Below, one piece after another: positions 25,939-34,442 of a stretch of DNA of 64,000 bases. The position numbers and the translations under genes are program-made. This stretch comes from Phalacrocorax aristotelis (Eukaryota; Chordata; Aves; Suliformes; Phalacrocoracidae). Every line of letters starts with the position of its first letter. Within the stretch, counting starts at the first letter, position 1. Under the pieces are notes generated by a model. That model was not told the DNA's origin, ran no database searches, and saw only the letters and a program-made list of their open reading frames with translations. The stretch is taken from assembly GCF_949628215.1 (NCBI RefSeq), contig NC_134276.1, positions 113,374,756-113,438,755 on the forward strand. The letters run 5' to 3'.

Positions 25939-27242
25939 GTACAGAAGGACCTGGCAGAAGTGCTCACCACATCACTTTTCATCATTTATCAGCAGTCCTG
26001 GCTAACCAGGGATGTCCCAGTTGACTGGACATTAGCAAATGTGAGGCACATCTACAAGAAGGACCAGAAGGAGGATCCAGAGAACAGCAGGCCTGTCACT
26101 CTGATCTTGGTACTTGGGAAGGTAATGGAGCAGATAATTTTGAGTGCCATCACACGTCACATACAGGATAACTAGGTGATCAGAGCCAGTCAGCATGGGT
26201 TTATGAAAGGCAGGTCTTGCTTAAATAACCCGATCTCCTTCTGTGAAAAGATCACATGCTTAAAAGATGAGGGAAAGGCTGTGGATGTTGTCTACCTGGA
26301 CTTAAATAAAGCCTTTGACACCATTTCCCACAGCATTCTCCTGGACAAACTGGCTGCTCATGGCTTGGGTGGGTGTACTCTTTCCTGGGTAAAAAACTGA
26401 CTGCATGGCTGGGCCCAAAGAGTTGTGGTGAGTAGAGTTAAATTCAGTTGGCAGCTGGACACACGTGGTGTTCCCCAGGGCTCAGTGTTGGGGCCGGTTC
26501 TGTTTTATACCTTTATCAATGATCTGGATGAGGGGATTGAGTGACTCTCAGTAAGTCTGCAGGTGACACCAAGCTGGGCGGGAGTGTTGATCTGCCTGAG
26601 GGTAGGAAGGCTCTGCAGAGGGATCTGGACAGGCTCGATCAATGGGACAAGGCCAACTGTATGAGATTTAACAAGGCCAAGTGCCGGGTCCTGCACTTGG
26701 CTCACAACAACCCCATGCAACGCTACCGGCTTGGGGAAGAGTGGCTGGAAAGATGTCTGGTGGAAAAGGACCTGGAGATGTTGGTCGACATCTGGCTGAA
26801 CAGGAGCCAGCAGTGTACCCAGGTGGCCAAGAAGGCCAACAGCATCCTGGCTTGCATTAGAAATAGTGTGCCAGGAGGACTAAGGAAGTGATTGTCCCCC
26901 TGTACTCGGCATTGGTGAGGCTGCACCTTAAATATTGTGTTTAGTTTTGGGCCCCTCACTACAGGAAAGACATTGAGCTGCTGGTGTGTGTCCAAACAAA
27001 GAGCAACAAAGTTGGTGGAGGGTCTGGAGCTCAGGTCTTATGAGGAGCGTCTGAGGGAACTGGGGTTGTTTAGCCTGGGGAAAAGGAGGCTGAGGGGAGA
27101 CCTTACCACTTTCTACAACCACCTGAAAGGAGGTTATAGCGAGGTGGGTGTTGGTCCCTTCTCCCAAGCAACAAGTGATAGGATGAGAGGAAATGGCCTC
27201 ACATTGTGCCAGGGGAGATTTAGACTGGATATTAGGAAATAA
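25939..27242 (+). pseudogene. CR1 ORF2, reverse transcriptase remnant
   Basis: This is the RT domain that copies CR1 RNA into DNA. Visible motifs in order are: HGFMKGRSC, motif A in VYLDLNKAFD (about 26291-26320), motif B in [13 protein letters not shown] (about 26467-26505), and the place of motif C, read as SAGDTKL (26556-26576). In CR1 motif C contains two adjacent aspartates; here the first is replaced by glycine (codon 26562-26564), which would abolish catalysis. Stops at 26173-26175 and 26398-26400, a one-base deletion near 26541 and further stops after 26891 also break the frame. The post-RT block [12 protein letters not shown] (about 27060-27100) is still clear. Confidence 0.88.
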
Positions 27243-27477
27243 TAGTTCACTGAAAAGGTTGTCAGGCATTGGAACAGGTTGCCCAGGAAAGTGGTTGAGT
27301 CAGCAGCCCTGGAAGTATTTAAAAGACATTTAGATGTGGTGCTTCGGGCCATGGTTTAGAGGTGAACAGGCAGCATCAGGTTTATGGTTGGACTTGATGA
27401 TCTTAAAGGTCTTTTTCAACCTAAATTACTCTATGATACCATGAAAACTAGAACTATCATCTCCCTGTGAGTCTGGG

Positions 27478-27640
27478 AGAATAGAATTCTATATTTCAGC
27501 TGGAAGGCACCTGCAATGATCATCTAGTCCAACTGCCTGACCAATTCAAGGCTGACCAAAAGTTAAAGCATGTTATTAAGGGCATTGTCCAAATGCCTCT
27601 TAAACACTGACAGGTTTGGGGCATCCTATTTCAACTCAAA
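27478..27640 (-). mobile_element. Older CR1 fragment, 3' end, minus strand
   Basis: The plus strand shows the complement of a CR1 3' end: agctggaaggcacctgcaat, then gatcatctagtccaactgcc, then an extended stretch ending in cctcttaaacactgacagg. Its orientation is opposite to the other CR1 copies, and the text belongs to a different, older subfamily. The terminal octamers are blurred (agaattctat). The 5' side fades out after about 27640, possibly extending to 27760. No coding remains. Confidence 0.8.
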
Positions 27641-27977
27641 GGATTTTTTCCTTCCCCTATATCTTGTCTCTGATCCTACATCCTACTCTCCAGATACAGT
27701 CCTTTCCTGATGAAACTCATTAAATTTTACAAATACTTCCCTGAGTTTTCCTTGTAGTCTTACTGTTGAATTTCTCTTCCCAAAGCTTATCTACCTCTAA
27801 CATGCCCAGGAGAAATCATTGTCAAAAAAAACTTTGCAATGACAAAATTGGTATGTTTTATAAAACAAATAATTGAATGGATTTGTAGAAGTCCATCAAG
27901 CGCTACTCAATACAAAGAAAAAACCTCTGACTCAAGAAGTCATTAAACCATTCATGTCTGGATACTGGGATACTTAC

Positions 27978-28321
27978 CTGCTCCTGAAGTCCTTCCTGCG
28001 GCGTTCTTCCATGGTTTTTTGGTGTGGTTGATCCCAAATTTTAACTCTGAGAGCTACTGCTGTGGTCTGTAAGCTCCGCACATCTCTAACTAAGCTCACA
28101 ATAGAGATGACTACTTTTGTTGCTCTGAAGGCAATCCTTTATGGCATCCTGCAATTGCTCCACAGTGTGTACAGAAAACTCTTTCAAAACTTGGTGAGAT
28201 GCCATATTCTTAGCCAACAGCAATATGCTGCTAATACTTTTTACCTCGTTCATTTTCAGCTGATCCAGTTGCCACTATACTAATACATCTACTTGCTTTG
28301 AAACAACTGTTTCAAACAGTA
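27978..28321 (-). pseudogene. Degenerate coding block with exon-like borders, identity unknown
   Basis: On the minus strand a protein-like text runs through two frames. Frame one has an ATG at 28251-28253 and runs 55 codons to a TAG at 28086-28088 (blocks NMASHQVLKEF and TVEQLQDAIKDCLQSN). It is also open upstream of the ATG apart from a TAG about eight codons before it. A second frame takes over near 28090 (blocks VRDVRSLQTTAVALRVKIWD and MEERRRKDFRSR). The join needs a frameshift. The left edge has an acceptor-like ttacatctttcag preceded by ctaat/tgac branch-like words, and the right edge a perfect donor, CAG then GTAAGT at 27977-27972. Composition (amphipathic, Gln/Glu/Lys rich) suggests a coiled coil. 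It may be a decayed host exon or a leftover gag-type segment of an endogenous retrovirus. I cannot decide from this window. Confidence 0.45.
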
Positions 28322-31121
28322 CTGAAAGATGTAAGTCATGTTAATTAGAAAAGGAGAAAATTTTCAAAACCAGATGAGACATTAGCCTCACCTTCTGTTA
28401 AAAAGATAGAACCTCCATTTATTTAAATAGTGTAAAACGTCATAGCTTCTTTTAACCCCATCTGCTTTTTAAATGACTGCAATAAGCTTTTAGCAATAAA
28501 TTCTTTAAGTTCTATCTTTCCTAGAAGATGTGGCAATTCCTCACAAATATGGATTTGTCAAGTCAGTAGTAATGCATGTATTTGTCAGTTGCCTGGTGAA
28601 TTTTAATTCACTATACTTGTGAATTAAATGTTAAGTAAATTCCTAGGAAGACTGTAGTTAAGAATACCTCTGACTTCTTTCTCATGGCTTTGGCTGCCAA
28701 GGGTTTATCCAAAACCTAGCAAGGTTATCCAAGTTTCAGCAATACCTTCCCAAGCCAGATGAGGCCAAGGGTTTCAATTTTCAAAGCAATATATTTTGCA
28801 AGCCTAGCTCTGTTAAAAATCAAGCTACAGCCTCTGAACCCCTGTCTTATTTCAGTGATAATGGGAGAAAGCCTAATTAAAGCCTTTCATCTCAGGTGCA
28901 ACACATTTCTTGAATAAAAAGAAGAATCTAGAATCTCACTTTCTTGATTCCTAGAAAATTTTACTCTTAAAAGGTATTTCCTAATAAAGGTACACATAGC
29001 ATAAGCAGGATCTTCCCTCAAATAATCTGAGAAACAAAAATAAAAAAGAGAGGGAGAATAAATTAATGTTTTGTTAAGGAAAAATCAAAATAGCTAGCAT
29101 AAAACAGATATTTTACACCAGAAAAGGTGTTGCAGATTAACTCCGTGATGGCCTTTGTGAGTTTCCAAGACACTGTTGATTTATGGAAATGAACAGTTTC
29201 AGTGGCAGGAGGAAACTCACTGGCAGTCAGATGCCTACAGGATTGCTCATGAAGCATAGTTGGATAGAAGACAAATACAGGAATGAGTTTTAAGATATGA
29301 CTGTATTAATGTGACATATGATGAGGTTGATATAGAACCATCATCTTGCTCACTGCATATTTAACAGGGACTTCTACTGGAACAAGGGCTATAACCTTGT
29401 CCCAGGGTGCTGCTCAGGCAGTAATGTGGGAAGCCTCCTTTTGAAAGCAAAAGGTCTACTAAGTAATCTCCCAAGGGCTTTTTACCTCTAGGGTTTTAGA
29501 GGTAAAATCTGCACTGGAAATGTGCCACCTCCTACGTTTTGTTTTAATGTCAAGCTGCTAAACTTTGGATTTCTTCATTTCAGCAGGGCCTCCCAATGTT
29601 TTAAAGGAGAAGAAAAATCTTCACTGCAGCCAGTTTGGCCTAGCGGGAATAATTTGGTTTTAGTCTTTCAGAGCAGGCAATCAGTCAGATTTCCAGCATC
29701 CTGAAAATATATCTCACTTGAACATACAACAAGGAGCAGAGGGGAGAGGGGCTTCTCAGCTGTAAACACAAGAATCTGTGGTGGCCTGGGGAGAGTTTCC
29801 ATTTGGGCAGGGGCAAAGGAGGGAGCAAGAAAGCCGTGTGCTACCAGTTACTTGTCAGTGCTGCTGTGGGTTGCAGCACAACAAGGGATGCTCAGCCTTT
29901 CTCTCATCATTGTTGTGCATTTATTTGGCACAATCCTTACTGGTTTTTGAAGGATTGTAACTTGGGCTAAGCTTTGTCAAACACCGCTCTACTAAAATGT
30001 TGTGATAAAGTTGTAAAGTTATAAAGTTTCATAGTTTCACAGCTTCCTCAATACAATGAAGGAAGAGGGAAGAACCTAAATTAACTCAGGTCATACCGAC
30101 AAATATTAAAAGAGCTGGTAAAATATGTTCAATGTTGTCCCAAAATCTAAACTGTGGTCTGTGTTATGAGAAAGAGCATTCCAAAGGCACAGTTTTACAG
30201 GGGAGGTCCTGCAGACATTCCAATTCTTCCCATATTTTATTTTACTGACACAATTTTTTAAAAAAGCATAGAAAAAAAACTTCTTTTGCACTTTGATGAG
30301 ACCAGAAAGGTAAACAGAATTGTAAAATATATAATAAGGGTCCGGTTTTGTTCTTTTTTTTTTTTGGTCCACAAGGAAAGGAAGGAATGCATTGAGGGAT
30401 TTAACAGTCTTTCTTCATCAATATTGTAAGAAAATGAAATTAATCATAAAATTCCTATTATATTAAAAAAGGAAGTGTAGGAGAACAATGTGTGGCTGAA
30501 GCAGGGAATGGTATAATGCTGTTAAATTAAAATTTATGTCAAAGAATTAAGTGCATACAATGTGTACATGGCATATGCCTTAGGCATCTTACATTTGTGG
30601 CCATATTAAAATAATAATTTTTATACTAATGAAACTCTTTAAGATAATGAAACAGTTATCAGGATACCTTTTGGTATTTATTAGAACATGAATCATGCTG
30701 AACTCACATGGTACTAAAATAAGTCATTCTACTTAAACAATTGAAAACATATCAGGGACAAAAACAGATTTTCAAGGTGAAAATGCAAGTAAGAAAGCCA
30801 GTAACTTTTGAACTTTCAAACTAGAATAAAACAAACACTCAGATGAACTCTCCAAGTAAACTAAATAAATTTCCATTTCCTGGAGTGTAAAATATTTTCT
30901 AAAGAAAGTTATCAGGTCTGGCCAAGTAAAAATTACTGTATAGTATGTCACACATATCCTTTGGAAACGGGCGTTCTGAAGATGTAAACCAGAACCTCAT
31001 AGGCCTTGAACTTTTGGGAAGAGGTAGCTTTGCAACTGGTATGCCTCAAGCCCTTTGGACCAAAAGGTTCTTTTTCTGTATAGCCTAAAGCCATAGGGGT
31101 CTTAAGATTAGTCACACACTT
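28322..31121. other. AT-rich non-coding DNA, no gene recognised
   Basis: There is an A/T-rich background with a T run at about 30354-30365. Short open frames only, none with a domain. No named repeat is recognised. Confidence 0.45.
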
Positions 31122-31164
31122 CCCTTCTTCCCCCAAAGAATCCTCCCCCCCCATCCCCCCTCCC
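31122..31164 (-). other. Potential G-quadruplex on the minus strand
   Basis: The plus strand has five C runs of three or more (ccc, ccccc, an eight-C run, a six-C run, ccc). The complement therefore offers five G runs with short loops over 43 bases. This fits a G-quadruplex pattern. It lies about 450 bases before the ERVL provirus and is not part of it. Confidence 0.45.
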
Positions 31165-31614
31165 AAAAATAGTTCAGAAACAACCAGGACTAGATCTTTA
31201 AATTAAAATACATAGGTTAAGTGCAGCAGGATGCAGATTGGACATCACAACAGCTGTTCATCAGGGCAAACTTAGCTAACTTTGACAGCTAATTATTATA
31301 TGAAAGCATTATAAATATCTCTTTGCAAATTCTGGATAAAGAATTTTCTAGTTCAAACTGTTTTCACAACTTTTGACAAGTCCAGGGCTCTACCAGACCC
31401 CCAGCTTTGTTCAGTTTAGGGGATTTTCCTGACTCCTTGTTGCAGAGGCTGGCTATACTTCTTCTATTCTTACTCAGCACTCAATTGAAAAAAAAATCAG
31501 CTCCTAAAATGCAAGCAAAATATGCCTGTAAAAGCAGAGTTTTAAGCATTTCTGTAATTCATGGCTTTCAGAGATCACTGGTTAGTTTTTTCAAATTTAA
31601 TTATTACTCAATTA
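31165..31614. other. Unique AT-rich flank of the ERVL insertion
   Basis: No gene or repeat is recognised. The stretch 31255-31335 is low in repeats and rich in homeodomain-like taattat words, which gives it the look of a conserved non-coding element. That cannot be tested here. Confidence 0.35.
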
Positions 31615-31619
31615 CAGTC
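31615..31619. repeat. Target site duplication of the ERVL provirus, left (cagtc)
   Basis: The bases cagtc directly precede the 5' LTR and recur directly after the 3' LTR at 34438-34442. This proves one integration event for the whole structure. Confidence 0.85.
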
Positions 31620-32185
31620 CTTCATGGTTTTAGCTGGGATAGAGTTAATTCTCTTCACTGCAGCTGGCACAGTGCTGTGCTTTGAACTTAGCATGAAAAC
31701 AATGTTGAGATAACACACAGATGTTTTGGCTGTTGCTGGGCAGCGCTTGTACTAGTCAAGGACTTTTGCAGCTTCCCGTGCTCTGCCGGGTGCACAAGAA
31801 GCTGGGAGGGGAGGGGGCACAGCTGAGAGAGCGGATTCAAACTGGCCAAAGGGATATTCCATATCATGTAACGTCATGCCCAGTATGTTACCTGGGAGGG
31901 GCTGGCCGGGGGAGGGAGGCAGCAATCGTGGCTCGGGGATGGGCAGCGTCGGTTGGTGGGTGGTGAGCGGTTGTATCATTTGTGTTTCTGGTTTTTTCCT
32001 TTTCCATTTTATTATATTATCATTATTGTCATTATTATCATAATCACTATTATTATTATTTTATTCTAATTATTAAACTGCTTATCTCAACCCAGAAGTT
32101 CTTTCGCTCTTCTGATTCTCTCCCCCATCCCACAGGGGTGGGAGGAGTGAGTGAGCGGCTGCGTGGTGTTTAGTTGCCGACTGAG
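31620..32185 (+). repeat. 5' LTR of the ERVL provirus (last 14 bases missing)
   Basis: It begins with a damaged end (cttcatgg instead of tgtcatgg, compare the 3' LTR), then follows the U3 text. The site of the TATA box near 31885 reads gtatgttacctgg and has lost the motif. A variable AT-rich trinucleotide tract runs at about 32009-32075, and ATTAAA at 32072-32077 is the probable poly(A) signal. LTR homology to the 3' copy stops after ctgag at 32185, so the final 14 bases (gctgaaccacgaca in the 3' LTR) are missing together with the adjoining primer binding site. Confidence 0.87.
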
Positions 32186-32186
32186 T

Positions 32187-33863
32187 CACGGTCCGAAGCC
32201 CTCTATACTCCAACTGAAGAAGATATATTGGCAGCATATGAAGGGGTTCGAGCTGCTTCAGAAGTGGTTGGTACTGAGACACAGTTGCTCCTGGCTGGAT
32301 GTTCAAAGGAAATGTCCCCTCTACACACCATGCAACTGATGCTACATGGAGTAAATGGGTTGCAGTGATCACCCAGCGGGCTCGAGTAGGAAACCCCAGT
32401 CGCCCAGGAATCTTGGAAGTGATCATGGACTGGCCAGAAGGCAAAGATTTTGGATTATCACCAGAGGAGGAGGTGACGCGTGCTGAAGAAGCCCCACTGT
32501 ATAACAAACTGACAGAAGACAAAAAGCAGTATGCCTTGTTCACTGATGGGTCCTGTCGCCTTGTGGGAAAGCACCGGGGATGGAAGGCTGCTGTATGGAG
32601 TCCTACATGACAAGTAGCAGAAACTGCTGAAGGAGAAGGTGAATCGAGCCAGTTTGCAAAGGTAAAGGCCATCCAGCTGGCCTTAGACATCGCTGAACGG
32701 GAAAAGTGGCCAGTGCTCTATCTCTATACTGACTCCTGGATGGTGGCAGATGCCCTGTGGGGCTGGCTGCAGCAGTGGAAGCAAAGCAACTGGCAGCGCA
32801 GAGGCAAACCCATCTGGGCTGCCACATTGTAGCAAGATATTGCTGCCCGGGTAGACAACCTGGTTGTAAAGGTACAGCATGTGGATGCTCACGTCCCCAA
32901 GAGTTGGGCCACTGAAGAACATCGGAACAACCAGCAGGTAGATCAGGCTGCCAAGATTGAAGTGGCTGAGGTGGATCTGGACTGGCAACATAAGGGTGAA
33001 CTATTTCTAGCTCGATGGGCCCATGACACCTCAGACCATCAAGGGAGAGATGCAACATACAGGTGGGCTCGTGATCGAGGGGTGGACTTGACCATGGATG
33101 TTATTGCACAGGCTATCCACGAATGTGAAACGTGCGCTGCAAGCGAAGCAGGTAAAGCCTCTGTGGTATGGGGGACGATGGCTGAAATATAAATATGGGG
33201 AGGCCTGGCAAATTGACTATATCACACTCCCACAGACCCGCCAAGGCAAGCGCCATGTTCTCACCATGGTAGAAGCAAGCACCGGCTGGCTGGAAACATA
33301 CCCCGTGCCCCACACCACTGCCCGGAACACTATCCTGGGTCTCGAAAAACAAGTCCTGTGGCGACATGGCACCCCAGAGAGGACTGAGTCAGACAATGGG
33401 ACTCATTTCTGAAACAACCTCATAGACAGCTGGGCCAAAGAGCATGGCATTGAGTGGGTGTATCACATCCCCTATCACGCACCAGCCTCTGGGAAAACCG
33501 AAAGATACAATGGGCTGTTAAAGACTACACTGAGAGCAATGTGGGGGTGGAATATTTAAACACTGGGATACACATTTAGCAAAAGCCACCTGGTTAGTCA
33601 ACACGACGGGATCTGCCAACCGAGCTGGCCCTGCCGAATCAGAACCCTTAGGTACTGTGGAAGGGGGTAGAGTCCCTGTAGTGCACATAAAAGATGTGTT
33701 GGGGAAAACAGTCTGGGTTATTCCTGCCTCAGGCAAAGGCAAACCCCTTCATGGGATTGCATTTGCTCGAGAACCTGGGTGCACTTGGTGGGTGATGAGG
33801 GAGGATGGACGAGTCCGGTGTGTACCTCAAAGAGATTTGATTTTGGGTGAAAACAGCCAATGA
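32187..33863 (+). pseudogene. ERVL pol remnant: RNase H and integrase
   Basis: The segment keeps the end of the RT connection, RNase H and integrase. RNase H shows FTDGS (Asp codon 32544-32546) and YTDS (Asp codon 32731-32733). The expected Glu of the AExxA motif is Lys (AKVKA, about 32654-32671). Integrase shows the zinc-binding H-x4-H ... C-x2-C (HDTSDH, CETC), then the catalytic triad: Asp at 33215-33217, Asp at 33392-33394 and Glu at 33500-33502, with 35 residues between the last two as in retroviruses. Breaks: a frame change near 32297, stops at 32608-32610 and about 32830, a frame change near 33140, a stop at 33410-33412, and a frame change after about 33545. The last readable frame ends at 33861-33863. 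There is no env. I describe the breaks only. Confidence 0.9.
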
Positions 33864-34324
33864 ACTGAATAGTATGTTGTTAATTGTTATATAATGTTGT
33901 ATGTCATCACTATTATGGTTGTTATATGCAATATCAATGGTATCATGGTGGGAATCTCGCAAATTAATTAACAAAAAAAAAAAAAAAGAACTTTCAGTTG
34001 AACCAAGCAAAGTGCAGCAGTGATAGAACAAGAACTAACAGTGCAGCGGTGATGGAATGAGGACTGACTTCAGCATGCAACAACCCAACACCACACACAG
34101 GTCCTCTCTGAAAGAATCGTACAATAGATGGAACCCAAATTCATGGACTAAATGAACTCAATGGACATTTCACAGACATTTTACACAGGGTGGTCCATAG
34201 GCTAGGGGAATGAAATCTGTATATTCTATTAAAGGATGAGAAGGCGGGTAGGGGTTATTGAAATTGTATTGGATAGTATGGAACCTAAGCATGATGTGAA
34301 TGATATGGTATAAGGGGTGGATAC
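33864..34324 (+). other. ERVL 3' untranslated region with a 25-base direct repeat
   Basis: Non-coding sequence between the end of pol and the 3' LTR. It holds an A run (about 33973-33986), then two imperfect 25-base copies at about 34010-34034 and 34040-34064 (agtgcagcagtgatagaac and agtgcagcggtgatggaat, each continuing a few bases). A purine-rich taaggggtgga lies just before the 3' LTR, where a polypurine tract is expected. Confidence 0.65.
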
Positions 34325-34437
34325 TGTCATGGTTTTAGCTGGGATAGAATTAATTCTCTCCCCCATCCCACAGGGGTGGGGGGAGTGAGTGAGCGGCTGC
34401 GTGGTGTTCAGTTGCCGGCTGAGGCTGAACCACGACA
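34325..34437 (+). repeat. 3' LTR of the ERVL provirus, internally deleted
   Basis: Only 113 bases long. It has the intact ends tgtcatgg and cacgaca, but 467 bases found in the 5' LTR are gone. The join lies in the seven-base word attctct (34353-34359), which occurs at both borders of the missing part in the 5' LTR (31648-31654 and 32115-32121). This points to a deletion between short direct repeats, not to a different LTR. Confidence 0.88.
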
Positions 34438-34442
34438 CAGTC
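34438..34442. repeat. Target site duplication of the ERVL provirus, right (cagtc)
   Basis: Second copy of the five bases that flank the provirus on the left. Confidence 0.85.

Larger units (their letters stand above)
22917..27440 (+). mobile_element. Nearly full-length CR1 LINE, interrupted by an LTR
   Basis: The element reads in CR1 order: a GC-richer 5' part and ORF1 remnant, an esterase block, an APE-type endonuclease, a linker, reverse transcriptase, and a 3' end (cttaaaggtctttttcaacc, then degenerate ATTCTATG-type units near 27431). Without the 600-bp LTR it is about 3.9 kb, close to the usual 4.5 kb, whereas most CR1 copies are short 3' pieces. It is dead: many stops in ORF1 and the endonuclease, stops at 26173-26175 and 26398-26400, a one-base deletion near 26541, and a damaged RT catalytic motif. 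The 5' border is uncertain (about 22900-22960). Its tail type differs from that of the two upstream copies, so it belongs to another CR1 subfamily. Confidence 0.9.
31620..34437 (+). mobile_element. Defective ERVL-type endogenous retrovirus (LTR, partial pol, LTR)
   Basis: A 2.8-kb provirus with one LTR at each end and only the last part of pol between them. The five-base duplication cagtc on both sides fits retroviral integration. There is no primer binding site, gag, protease or RT catalytic core, and no env (ERVL elements normally lack env). The 5' LTR runs directly into RNase H-side pol sequence, and the 3' LTR is internally deleted. Class III (ERVL) is inferred from the LTR type, shared with the solo LTR at 25334, and from the pol text. 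It is non-functional. Confidence 0.92.
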
